Shown: positions 42,802 through 52,784 of the stretch, one piece after another
How positions within the stretch are numbered: the first letter of the stretch is position 1
How the letters are laid out: each line of letters starts with the position of its first letter
Assembly: GCF_009930875.1 (NCBI RefSeq)
Contig: NZ_CP025249.1
Coordinates: forward strand, 806,001-870,000
Length of the DNA stretch: 64,000 nt
Direction of reading: 5' to 3'
Source: Actinomyces sp. 432
Lineage (GTDB): Bacteria; Actinomycetota; Actinomycetes; Actinomycetales; Actinomycetaceae
Position numbers and translations under genes: made by a program
Notes under the pieces: model-generated
What the model saw: only the letters and a program-made list of their open reading frames with translations
Told to the model about the DNA's origin: nothing
Databases searched by the model: none

Positions 42802-45800
42802 GCGCCGCCGACCTCACCCCAGAAGCCCTCGCCAAGAAACTCGGGTTGCATTCACCTACCGAGGAACAGTCGAAGATCATCGCCTATCCGTTGCGGCCCC
42901 TGCTGGTGGTCGCCGGCGCCGGCAGCGGCAAGACCGCCACCATGAGCCAGCGCGTCGTCCACCTGGTCGCCACCGGCGCCGTCCGCCCAGATCAGGTCCT
43001 GGGGCTGACCTTCACCCGCAAGGCCACCGCCGAGCTGGCCGAGCGCGTCTCCACCCGCCTCGCCCAGCTGGCAGGCAGCAGCGTCATCAACGGCGCAGAC
43101 GACTCACCCGAGCCGACCGTGGCCACCTACGACTCCTTTGCCGGCTCACTCGTGCGCGAATACGGCCTGTACGCTGGCACCGACCCGGATGCCACCCTGA
43201 TCACCGAGGCCCGCAAGTGGCAGATCGCTACCGACATTCTCGAACGACGCACGGACCCGCTTCCTTTTGAATCCAAGTCCAGCGCGATTGCCGCCGTCCT
43301 GCGCGCGGACAATGCGCTGTCCACGAACCTGCTCAGCATTGATGATGCCCGCGAGGAACTGACCGATATTTGCGACTTGTTCTCCGGACTGCAGGCCATT
43401 CAGAAGAACCTGCTAGAGGACAAGTCGACCACTGTAATAGCGACCTGGCTGGGCGTGCTCGACGCTGTGCAGGACTTCCGCGACTACAAGCGCCGACATG
43501 GACTGGTCGACTTCGGCGACCGGCTAGTGCTGGCCTGCCGTATCGCCGAAGAAGTGCCCGAGGCCGTGGCGTCCATGCGTGCGCAGTATCCGGCAGTGCT
43601 GCTGGATGAGTTTCAGGACACCTCCGTCGCCCAGGTGCGGCTGCTGTCCGCACTGTTCGCCGATCAGGGCGTCACCGCCGTCGGCGACCCCAACCAGGCC
43701 ATCTACGGCTGGCGCGGAGCCAGCGCCGGCGCGCTGGACACCTTCCACAACCGCTTCAACCCCTCAGGCGTGCAGTCCGTCGCCGACGGCGGCAACCCCG
43801 AAGCCGAGACCCCGGTGCTGCAGCTGTCGACCGCCTGGCGCAACGACTCCGCGGTCCTCGCCGCCGCCAATGTCATCTCGAGCCCCCTGCGCAACCCTGA
43901 GTATCAGCTCGGCGACGCGGCCATAAGCCATGTCCCAGTGCGCGAGTTGCGTGAGCGTTCCGCCGATGACGGTCTCGGTGCCGGGCGGGTGTTCGGATCA
44001 TTCCTCACCGACCCGCTGCAGGAGGCGAACGTCATAGCCGATTTCATGCAGCAGCGTTGGAGCCGGACGGCAGAACTGGCGGTGCTGTGCCGTAGCCGCA
44101 TCCAGATGACGCCGGTGGCCGAGGCCCTTGAGGCGCGTGGTATTCCCTACGAGGTGGCGGTGTCGGGCGGCATGCTGTCCATCCCAGAGGTAGCGGATGT
44201 GCGGGCCCTACTGGCTGTGGCCGCGGATCCCGAACGTGGCGATCGGCTCATGCGCCTGCTCACGGGAACCGATGTCGGTGCGGCCGATTTGCGGGCCCTG
44301 CAGCACTTCGCTCGCGAGCTCGTGCGCCAGCGCGACCGGACGGGCGGTGAAAACGCCGGAGCCGGCGGACATGCTGCGGAGCAGCTCGAGGATGTGGCCC
44401 TGTCCGAGGCGCTAGAGGAGCTCGCCCGCCGCGATGACGCCACCTATGTCCCCGGTGTCCGGCGTGCGGCGGGAGCAAGCAAGTCCGCGGTGAGGAACCC
44501 CGATTCCGGGCTCAGTGAGGCGGGACGGCAGGCGATCGTGCGGATCGCCCGGGCGCTGCGCCGCGTACGCGGCGCGCTTGCGCTGCCGTTGCCGGACCTA
44601 GTGGTGGTCGCCGAACAGGCACTCGGACTGGACATTGAACTGGCAGCCCGCGTCGGCAACCGTATGGGGCGGCGCGCCCTGGATGCCTTCCAGGCCGCCG
44701 CCGAGCAGTACGCCGCCGATGTCGATGTTCCCACCGTCTCCGGGTTCCTGGAACTGCTCGAGCTTGCGGAACAAGAGGAGCGCGGGCTGGAGGTCCCCGA
44801 TATCGAGCCCGAACCGGGCGCCGTGCAGATCATGACCGTCCACGGCGCCAAGGGCCTGGAGTGGGACTGTGTTGCCGTCACCGGCCTGTCTGAGGCGTCT
44901 TTCCCCAGTTATGAGACCAAGCCGCGCGCGGACGGGACGGTGGCCGACAAGTCTTGGATGAACTCCGTTAATACATTTCCCTATCCCTTACGCGCTGACG
45001 CAGACCAGTTGCCGCCCTTCGAACTCGGCAGCCTGGAGATACCAATGGGCCCGGGCATTAAATTGAGCCGGGATGAGAAGGCCGAGATTAAGGCCCTTAA
45101 GGAGCAGTACAAGCTCGCGCTTGGACGCCACCTGATTTCCGAGGAGCGTCGCCTCGCCTACGTGGCTATAACTCGTGCACGGCATGACGTGCTGATGACC
45201 GGTTCCCACCTGGTCAAGGAAGGCAACACCGTAAAGCCCGCATCCCGGTTCCTGACCGAGCTGCAGCGGGCGGGGCTGCTTGCCGAGTTCGGCCCGGGCT
45301 TCACCGAATTGCCTGAGGACGCCGCCAACCCCGTTGGGATCGCGGAGGCTCCCTGGCCGGTGAAGCACACGGCCGCCCCGGGCTCGGAGCGAGCCGCCCG
45401 CATCGCCGTCGCCGAGGCCGTCAGCCGTGCCATGGCGGCCCCGACCGTGGCCTCCGCGGGCGAGGCCCTCCGCGGCGTGCATCCCACGGGGAGGGCGCCA
45501 CCGACGGGCGCGTCGCCCGCTGGTGGGAGGACGCCCGGCTACTGCTGGCCGAGCGCGACGCCGCCGCGGCCGAAGTGCCCACGGTCCGCCAGCCCGCTCA
45601 CCTGGCCGCAACCGGGCTCGGCGAGCTGCGCCGCGACCGCGACGGCTTCGCGCTAGGCCTGCGCCGACCGCTGCCGTCCCAGCCGCAATCATCTGGCCGC
45701 CTGGGAACCGTCTTCCACGACGCCATCGCCCAGCGCCTGACCAGCCAAGGTCCGCTGTTCAGCCTGGAGGACGCCGGCGTGCCGGAGACCTTGAGCAAGG

Positions 45801-46183
45801 CGGACCGCGACCACGTCAACGACTGGCTGGAGGTTGCCGCCGACCACCCACTGCTGGCGGGATACCAGTTGGTGAGCACCGAGGAACCGCTTGAGCTCAC
45901 CATCGGCGACACCACGCTGCGCTGCCGCATCGACGCCATCTTTCAGCGCCCCGGCAGTGACGACTACCTGGTGGTCGACTGGAAGACCGGCCACCAACGC
46001 GTGCCGGTGGACCAGCTCAGCGTGTACGTGCACGCATGGTCCGCAGCCAAGGACCTGCCCACCGACCAGATCCGCGCCGCCTACGTCTACGTCGCAGACA
46101 AGGGCCGCGTCGACGAGCTGGGCGAGAAGGACTTCCTCTCCCTGGAGGAGATTCGGCGCAGCCTGGACCTGCGGGATCAGTGA
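42798..46183 (+). pseudogene. adnB: AdnB-like helicase-nuclease subunit, frameshifted before the nuclease domain
   Basis: UvrD/PcrA-like superfamily 1A helicase with C-terminal nuclease, 1128 residues if repaired. Helicase motifs are intact: Q motif PTEEQSKII, Walker A GAGSGKTA (Lys45), LTFTRKAT, LLDEFQDTS, GDPNQAIYGWRGA, MTVHGAKGLEWD and VAITRARH. The nuclease motif DDYLVVDWKTGH lies in another frame. The break is at a G4 run (45488-45491). One added G joins HPTG to EGATDGRVARWWEDARLLL. It is the partner of the upstream gene, from which it starts by ATGA overlap. A homopolymer error is more likely than loss of this repair gene. Confidence 0.85.
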
Positions 46184-46281
46184 GTGTCGGAGTCTCCCCT
46201 GCCCTGCTGGTAGCCGGACCCCGCGGAACCCCGCCCCGCGGTAGTGCGATAGCCCCTGCGGCCGCGCCGCGGTCGGGGGAA

Positions 46282-47507
46282 CTAGTCCCCGCCGCCCGGC
46301 TCGTTGCCGTCCGCCGCATTCTCGCCGGTACCCTCGTGGTCGCCATCGGCGTCATCCTCGACCAGCACCATCTTGACCTCGCTGGTAGTCGCTTCCGGCT
46401 CAGCGGTCTCCTTGACCCCGGGCACGGGGGCCAGCCGCGGACCGCTCGGCTCCACCAACGGCTCGTCCCCGACCTGGGCAGCCAGGTCTGCCAGCATCGC
46501 CACCGCGTCATCAACAACGGAGGCACTCCCGGATCGCACGCCGTGCATCAGCCAGCGTGCCAGGCTCAACTCGCTGACCAGCTCCGCCCGATCACGCAGG
46601 TGCCGGTCCACGCCCTCGGTGCGCGCCAAGTCGTAGGCGGACTCGATCGAGTCCAGGCAGTCCACCGGTACGGACGCATACACCCACGCCATGTCTTCGG
46701 CCGGGTCGCCCACATGGGCCTGTCCCAGGCCACGCATAGCCACTACCGCCCCTCCCGCGGTAAGCACGTTCTCCGGCGCGAGGTCGCCGTGCACCACCAC
46801 CGGGCGGAACCTCCACAGCGCCGAGTCCTCCAGCGCCACCTCCCAACGGGCCAGCAGCGCCGGCGGCACCTTGCCCGTTGCGGCGGCGTCGTCAAGCAGG
46901 TTCAGCCACTGGGTACGCACATCGTCCGCGTCGTACACCGGCAGACCAGCCTCGGATACCACGGTGGTGGGCAGGTCATGCAACTCTCCCAGGGCTTTAC
47001 CCAGCCCAGCAGAAAGCCCAGGCCCAGGGCGCAGCGACCCAACGTCCATGTGCCGCCCCTCTAGGTGGCTGCGCACCTGAATGTGACTGCCCTCCAGACG
47101 GAGCGTGCCGGCGGGGCGGGGCACGTCGAACGACAACCGGCCGTCGTCGGCCACCCGGCCGATGCGGCGCAGCACCTCGGCCTCCGCCTCCATGGCCGCT
47201 CCAGTGGCGTCATCATGTGTTTCCAGCACTTCCCAGTGGCGGCCCTGAGTGTCTATGACACCAACCGTGCGCACAGCAGCGGACCGCTCCTGGGGAGGGC
47301 CAACCGCGCCGGGTCCAGCCCGGGCACCGCGACCCCGGCAAGGGCCGCCAAGGCCAGCCGCGAACGCTCGCGGGCCGGGCCGGAACCGCCCGCACCGCCG
47401 GAGGATTCCGCAGAGCCGACGGGCGCCTGCGGGCTGCCGGAGTCTTGTGAGGAACTGAACTCGGACATGCGCGTGGGTCCGGACGACTCGGTGGGCGGCT
47501 GCGACAT
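46282..47507 (-). pseudogene. Aminoglycoside-phosphotransferase-like protein, frameshifted, altered metal site
   Basis: APH/choline-kinase-fold protein, 408 residues if repaired. The N-terminus MSQPPTESSGP and linker are in one frame. The kinase-like body is in another, with GVIDTQGRHWEVLE, the Brenner-type motif VVVHGDLAPENVL, HVGDPAEDMAW, and an acidic Gly-rich tail. The junction is at a G4 run on the plus strand (47292-47295); one added base joins LALP to QERSAAVRTV. The Asp usually found as VxDW before HVGDP is replaced (VAMRGLGQAHVGDP), so catalysis may be lost. TACGGT lies 6 nt before the ATG. It converges on the adnB-like gene. Confidence 0.75.
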
Positions 47508-47783
47508 GACTCCACCGTAGGCGAGGAATCCGCCCAGTGGGGCGGCGCCGCGCCCCGGGGTCCGTACAGCTTCCAGCACACTGGCAGTCGGCCTCCCACC
47601 ACTGCGGTGCTCCTCCCGGGCGCACGAGGTTTTCCACAGGCCCAGAAAACCAAGTGGCGCCGATGCCCAGTCGTGACCTATGGTCGCTGCGTGGCGCTTT
47701 TCAGTGATGAGTCAGCGCCACGCACCACACCATCAAGTCACCCCAACTCTCATCTCCCAATCCAACCAGTCAGTGAGGTCCGT

Positions 47784-49066
47784 ATGGATGCCGCAGCGCT
47801 GCTTCACTCCGAAATACGCGAGCTGGTCCGCCGTCGCGGCATCGACCCGCTGACGGACACTCCTGCCCTGGAGGCGCTAGTCGCCGAGGCGAGTGCCGAT
47901 TACGTGGCGCGCGCCGACGCCGGCCTGGTCCCGCCCCTGCCGGATCCCGAGGCCGCAGGTGCGCGCGCCGTCGATGCGCTGGCCGGCCTCGGCCCGTTGC
48001 AGCGCTACCTCGACGATGACACGGTGGAGGAGGTGTGGTGCAACGCCCCCGGGCGCGTATTCGTCGCCCGCTCGGGCCGCCCGGAACTGACCACCACCCT
48101 GCTGGAGGACGAGGAGCTGCGTGTCCTGGTGGAGCGGATGCTGCGGTCCTCCGGCCGCCGCCTGGACCTGGCCAGCCCCTTCGTGGATGCCCAGCTACCC
48201 GGGGGCGAACGGCTACACGTGGCGATTCCACCCATAACTTCCCAGCACTGGGCGGTCAACATCCGCAAGCACACCTCCCGCGCGGCACGCACCAGTGACC
48301 TGGTGCGCATGGGCTCGCTGACCGAACACGCTGCCGCCTTCCTGGACGCTTCCGTACAGGCCGGGCTCAACATCCTCGTCTCCGGCGCCACCCAGGCAGG
48401 CAAGACCACCATGGTGCGGGCGCTGGCCGGCTCCATCCCCGCCGGGCAACGGGTAATCACCTGCGAAGAGGTTTTTGAGCTGGCGCTACGCAACCGCGAC
48501 TGTGTGGCCATGCAGACCCGCGCACCCAACCTGGAGGGCGTGGGGGAGATCAGCCTGCGGCGGCTGGTGAAGGAGGCGCTGCGCATGCGCCCCGACAGGC
48601 TGCTGATAGGCGAGGTGCGAGAGGCGGAGGCTCTGGACCTGCTGATCGCAATGAACTCGGGATTGCCATCCATGTCCACACTGCATGCCAACTCCGCCCG
48701 GGAGGCGGTTGTCAAGATCTGCACCCTACCGCTACTGGCGGGAGAGAACGTTTCCGCAGGTTTTGTGGTTCCCACCGTCGCCTCCGCCGTCGACCTAGTG
48801 GTCCACCTGGACCTGGGCGCCGACGGGCACCGCCAGGTGCGGGAGATCGCCGCCCTGTCAGGCCGAGTGGAGAACGGCACCATCGAGATGTCTGAGGTAT
48901 TCCAGCGCGACGCCGCAGGTCGGCTCGTGCGCGGACCGGGAATGCCCCCGGCCGCGGAACGCTACACCCGCGCGGGCCACGATCTGGCCGCGCTGCTGAC
49001 CGAGGACACCCCGTACACCCGTCCGACCGGGCGCCCGGCGGCCGTGATTCCGGGGAGTGGTCCTGA
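47784..49066 (+). CDS. tadA: Tad pilus assembly ATPase TadA/CpaF (frame slips near the end)
   Basis: Secretion ATPase that powers the tight-adherence pilus, 427 residues if repaired. It has the N-terminal domain with LGPLQRYLDDDTVEEVWCN, Walker A GATQAGKTTM (Lys207), RLLIGEVREAEALDLLIAMNSG (Walker B region) and the His-box STLHANSA. The annotated frame would run on to 49463 through sequence coding for TadB. Adding one G at the G4 run 49052-49055 gives a stop at 49064-49066 overlapping the TadB ATG, as expected for a coupled operon. The start is taken at 47784 (GAGGT 5 nt upstream). Confidence 0.87.
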
Positions 49067-49917
49067 TGGGTGCCGTGGCCGGGCTGTTGGGCGGTATCGG
49101 CATGGTCCTGGTTTGGCTCGCCCTGACAACCGAGCCGCCCAAGTGGCGTTCCGAACGGCAGCGGCACCTGGCCGACCTGCTGGTCCAGGCGGGCGTCGGC
49201 CGCACCAGCCCCGCCCTGTTCATCGTCGGCAGCCTCGTCCTGGGGGTGGTGGTGACCCTGCTGTTCCTCGGTGTGTCCCGCGCCTGGCCCATAGCAGCGG
49301 CCTTCGGCACCATCGCCGCGAGCGCGCCCCTGCTGATCGTCTCCTCCCGCGCCCGCACCCGCCGCACCAATCTGCGCGAGGTATGGCCGGAAGCGGTGGA
49401 CACGCTGGTCTCGGGCGTGCGTGCCGGCATGAGCCTGCCCGAGGCACTGACCAATCTGGGTGAGCGCGGTCCCGAGGCCATCCGGGAGGAGTTTCGCGCC
49501 TTCGGCGTCGACTACGCCACCAGCGCCCGCTTCGATCAGTCCCTGGACCGGCTCAAGGCCCGCTTCGCCGACCCCGTGGCCGACCGCATTGTTGAGGCCC
49601 TGCGCCTGGCCCACGAGGTCGGCGGAACTGACTTGACTGCGCTGCTCAGTGCATTGTCACGGATGCTGCGTGAGGACATGCGTACTCGCGGCGAGCTGGA
49701 GGCGCGCCAGTCCTGGACCGTCAATGGGGCGCGGGTCGCCGTGGCGGCACCCTGGATCGTGCTAGCCATGCTGTCGACCCGTCCGCAGGCCGCGGCCGCC
49801 TACGCCACCGGCACGGGCGCCCTCGTCCTAGCCGTGGGCGGGGCGGCGACCCTGGTCGCTTACAGGCTCATGCTTTGGCTCGGGAGACTGCCCGAGGAAG
49901 ATCGGGTGCTGCGATGA
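49066..49917 (+). CDS. tadB: Tad pilus inner-membrane platform protein TadB
   Basis: 283-residue T2SSF-domain protein forming the pilus base with TadC. Membrane helices lie near the N-terminus (about 2-20), at 45-65 and 70-88, and at the C-terminus (about 225-275). The cytoplasmic F domain has VDTLVSGVRAGMSLPEAL and RLAHEVGGTDLTALLSALS. GGAG lies 9 nt before the ATG; a GTG at 49057 is an alternative. It overlaps tadC by ATGA. Confidence 0.87.
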   Translation: MGAVAGLLGGIGMVLVWLALTTEPPKWRSERQRHLADLLVQAGVGRTSPALFIVGSLVLGVVVTLLFLGVSRAWPIAAAFGTIAASAPLLIVSSRARTRRTNLREVWPEAVDTLVSGVRAGMSLPEALTNLGERGPEAIREEFRAFGVDYATSARFDQSLDRLKARFADPVADRIVEALRLAHEVGGTDLTALLSALSRMLREDMRTRGELEARQSWTVNGARVAVAAPWIVLAMLSTRPQAAAAYATGTGALVLAVGGAATLVAYRLMLWLGRLPEEDRVLR

Positions 49918-50846
49918 GCCCAACCCTCGCCGGCGCGCTGACCGGCCTGCTCGCCGCCTGCGGAATACTCATGGTTGCCGACGCCGTGCGCCGTCGCCGC
50001 CCCGGCCTGATCAGTCGGCTGGAGCCCTATGTCCATCCGCGTCCCAGCACCTCACGGCTACTGGCCTCCGCCTCACCGACTGCCGATGGGCAAACCATCA
50101 GCGGCGTACTGCTGGACATGGTCACCCGGTTGGGCGGGGTACTCGAGGCGATCGGTTCCTCCGCCGAGTCGGTGCGGCGTCGGCTGGCCCGCTCCGGCAC
50201 CGGGCTGAGTTATGAGGAGCTGCGCATCCAGCAGTTGTTGTGGGCAGTAGCGGGCCTAGCCATTGCCACCGGAGGCGGACTGGTGCTCTCATTGGCCTGG
50301 CGCGTCAACGTGCCCGTGCTGATCGTCGGTGTGCTGCTCGCGGCCGTAGGCGGCGCAGCGGCACGCGACTGGTGGCTCACTCGTGCGGTGGAGAGGCGCC
50401 GCAGCCGCATCGAGTCCCAGCTTCCCGACGTTGTGGAGCTGCTCGCGCTCGTCGTCGGTGCCGGCCAGGGGCCCGTCGCCGCAATCGAGCGGTTGGTGCA
50501 CATTGGCCGTGGGGAGCTCGTCGAGGAACTAGAACTCACCCTTGCCGACGTTAACTCCGGAACGGTACTCACCACGGCACTGGCCCACCTGGAGGACCGG
50601 GTCGACTCCCTGCACGTCACCCGCCTGTCGGAGGCCATCGCCGTCGCCCTGGAACGCGGTACCCCGCTGGCTGACGTGCTGCGCGCACAGGCAGCCGATG
50701 CCCGCGAGGCCTCGCGCCGCTCCCTCATGGAGGAGGGCGGGCGCCGCGAGATCGCGCAGATGGTCCCCGTTGTCTTCCTGATCCTGCCCATCACGGTCGT
50801 ATTCGCTCTGTTCCCTGGGCTGTTCGTGCTGCGGATCGGCCTATGA
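49914..50846 (+). CDS. tadC: Tad pilus inner-membrane platform protein TadC
   Basis: 310-residue T2SSF-domain partner of TadB. An N-terminal helix (about 3-20), two central helices (about 105-145), the cytoplasmic F domain with LPDVVELLALVVGAGQGPVAAIERL and a C-terminal helix (IAQMVPVVFLILPITVVFALF) are seen. It starts by ATGA overlap with tadB. The pilin gene follows after a 91-bp gap with its own ribosome site. Confidence 0.87.
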   Translation: MSPTLAGALTGLLAACGILMVADAVRRRRPGLISRLEPYVHPRPSTSRLLASASPTADGQTISGVLLDMVTRLGGVLEAIGSSAESVRRRLARSGTGLSYEELRIQQLLWAVAGLAIATGGGLVLSLAWRVNVPVLIVGVLLAAVGGAAARDWWLTRAVERRRSRIESQLPDVVELLALVVGAGQGPVAAIERLVHIGRGELVEELELTLADVNSGTVLTTALAHLEDRVDSLHVTRLSEAIAVALERGTPLADVLRAQAADAREASRRSLMEEGGRREIAQMVPVVFLILPITVVFALFPGLFVLRIGL

Positions 50847-50937
50847 CCCGCCTGCGTCTACCCGCCCGCAGCTGCAGCAGCACCCGCCTCAGCAAGTCTC
50901 AGATCACTCATAACCACTCATGAATAAGGAGAATCCC

Positions 50938-51135
50938 ATGCACACCCTCAACCGCTTGAGCATCCGCCTGAAAGCCGCTCTCGGCCGCATGGCCGACGAG
51001 CGCGGTGACGTCCCCGGCTGGGTGCTGGTAACCCTGATGACCGCGGGCCTGGTGGTAGCCCTTTGGGCGGTAGCCGGCCCAGCACTCACCCAGGTCTTCA
51101 ATGACGCCATTGCCAAGGTCACCGGTGCCATCTGA
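50938..51135 (+). CDS. Flp/TadE-like small pilin candidate
   Basis: 65-residue protein with a basic leader (about 1-24), then DERGDVPGWVLVTLMTAGLV and a hydrophobic segment to about 50. Size and position directly after tadC fit the Flp major pilin. A prepilin peptidase would cut after the Gly of ERG, but position +5 is Trp, not the usual Glu. The ATG at 50938 is chosen over 50920 because AAGGAG lies 6 nt before it. No prepilin peptidase gene is in the window. A DUF4244-like protein is an alternative label. Confidence 0.7.
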   Translation: MHTLNRLSIRLKAALGRMADERGDVPGWVLVTLMTAGLVVALWAVAGPALTQVFNDAIAKVTGAI

Positions 51136-51607
51136 GCCGCATACGCCGGTTGGTGCCCTGGGGCGGTCCCGGGCCAGCAGCCTCCGGATGCTCCGCGCAC
51201 GTGAGAGGACCGGTGAGCAGGGGGCGGCCGTCGTTGATTTTGTGCTCGTCGGTATCCTGGTGATTGCCGTGTCAGTAGCGCTGCTACAGCTCGCCCTCGG
51301 TCTGCATGTGCGTAACGTGCTGACCGACGCCGCTGGCGAGGGAGCCCGACGTGCCGCCCTCGTCGGCGGTACCACGGCCGAGGCGGACGCGCGCGTACGC
51401 GCCCTGGCCGATGCCGCCCTCGCGGATGGCTACGTGCAGGAGGTCGCCGTCTCCAGGACCACCGCCAACGGGCTCTCCGTCGTGCAGGTGGAGGTGGTCG
51501 CGCCATTGCCGGTGCTCGGCCTGCTGGGTCCCGGCGGGACGCTGCACGTTACCGGGCACGCCGTCGACGAGGCGGCGCTGGCAGGCGTGGAGGGGGAGGA
51601 GCCGTGA
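51125..51607 (+). CDS. tadE: TadE-family pilus assembly protein
   Basis: About 160 residues. A basic leader is followed by the TadE-like motif GEQGAAVVDFVLVGILVIAV, where the prepilin site has Asp at +5, then one membrane helix and an extracellular domain of about 100 residues. TadE-like pseudopilins help assemble the Tad pilus. GTG at 51125 (AAGG 6 nt upstream) overlaps the end of the pilin gene; the ATG at 51188 is possible. It ends GTGA-overlapped with the next gene. Confidence 0.75.
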   Translation: MPSEPHTPVGALGRSRASSLRMLRARERTGEQGAAVVDFVLVGILVIAVSVALLQLALGLHVRNVLTDAAGEGARRAALVGGTTAEADARVRALADAALADGYVQEVAVSRTTANGLSVVQVEVVAPLPVLGLLGPGGTLHVTGHAVDEAALAGVEGEEP

Positions 51608-52112
51608 GCTGTTCGGCGATCGGTCGGCGCCGTGCCGGCCACAACGGCAACCGGGGGCAACCGCCCCGCGGCAGAGTATTTACGCGCGCGTGCTGCGTGG
51701 TAGGGACCCGGAGGCGGGCAACGCGCCGGTGGAGTTCATTGGCTGGACCGTGCTGCTGGTGGTTCCGGTGGTTTACCTGCTGGTCGCCCTCGCGCAGGTT
51801 CAGGCGGCGTCCTTCGCGGTGGCTTCGGCTGCCGACGCCGCCAGCCGGATCCTGGAGGTGGAGCCAGGAGATGCGGCCGTTGCCCACGCCCGTACCGCAG
51901 TGGAGCTGGCCCTGTCAGACCAGGGCGTCGACGCTGATCCTGCGACTGCGATGACTGTCGTCTGCGCTGATGCCGCATGCAGCGCCGCCGTGGTGCGAGT
52001 CCAGGCGGGCGTGGACCTGCCACTGCTGGGAACAGCGGGGCTGGGACGCAATGTGGTCGTCATGGATGCGGCACGGTCCGTTACCCTCGCCGGGACGGAA
52101 GGCCAGCCGTGA
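51604..52112 (+). CDS. TadE/TadF-like pseudopilin, probable one-base frameshift near start
   Basis: Pseudopilin with the motif EAGNAPVEFIGWTVLLVVPV, a canonical Gly cleavage site with Glu at +5, one helix, and an external domain with two Cys. The body frame has no good start after the previous stop. The GTG at 51604, overlapping the tadE stop and preceded by GGAGG, is in a different frame. Adding one G at the G5 run 51653-51657 joins them as NRGATAPRQSIYARVLRGRD and gives 169 residues. If no error exists, a GTG at 51690 could start it instead. It ends GTGA-overlapped with the next gene. Confidence 0.68.
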
Positions 52113-52645
52113 CTGTCGGCATGGGGCTGCGGGAATGCGGGGCAGCCGCATGGGCCCGGCGGTCGGCTGGGTGCCTGCGTCGGTGGCTCGCTCGGGTGCG
52201 GGCAGTATCAGCTGTCGAGGATGGGCAGACGCTGCTGCTGGGGATCGGGCTGATCACCGTGGTTTTGGCGCTGGTTCTCACCCTCGCCTCCGCCAGCGCC
52301 GTCTACCTGGACCTGAAGACGCTGACGGCCCTGGCTGACTCGGCCGCAGCGGCGGCGGCCGACGCCGTCGAGGAGGACTCCTACTTCGATGGTGCCAGTA
52401 CTGGGACCGGTCCCGGCGTGCTATCCGATGCCAGCGTGCAGGCTGCCGCGGTCGCGGATCTGGAGACTCAGCCCGTCGACCTGGCCGACCTGCGAATCGC
52501 AGCGGCATCCAGCCCGGACGGTGCCACCGCAGTGGTCACCTTGACGGCGCACTCGCAGCCGCCCTTCCTGCCCTGGGGCGTGATACCTGCAGCGGGGTTC
52601 ACTATCACCGCTACCGGCAGCGCCCGCGCCACCACTGGAATGTGA
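52109..52645 (+). CDS. TadG-like Tad locus protein
   Basis: 178-residue protein with a TadG/Rv3654c-like start: basic leader, then EDGQTLLLGIGLITVVLAL as membrane helix. Next comes SASAVYLDLKTLTALADSAAAAAADAV, typical of the putative Flp-pilus-assembly TadG N-terminal region. The outer domain is about 100 residues. Position +5 after the Gly is Leu, so it is probably not a processed pilin. It begins GTGA-overlapped with the previous gene and is the last Tad gene here. Confidence 0.75.
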   Translation: MTVGMGLRECGAAAWARRSAGCLRRWLARVRAVSAVEDGQTLLLGIGLITVVLALVLTLASASAVYLDLKTLTALADSAAAAAADAVEEDSYFDGASTGTGPGVLSDASVQAAAVADLETQPVDLADLRIAAASSPDGATAVVTLTAHSQPPFLPWGVIPAAGFTITATGSARATTGM

Positions 52646-52784
52646 AACGGTGCGGTAGGCAGCTAGGCAGCTAGGCAATACGGCGGACAGTGGCTGCCGG
52701 GCGGATGACGTGTACGGCATGCTCCGCTATGAGCCCTTCGCCGTGCGTCGAGGCGGGGCCCGGGTCTGTTCTAGACTCGGCCCC

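Noticed and set aside
49067..49463. C-terminal extension of TadA
   Set aside because: This stretch is clearly tadB in another frame; the extension results from the base lost at 49052-49055.
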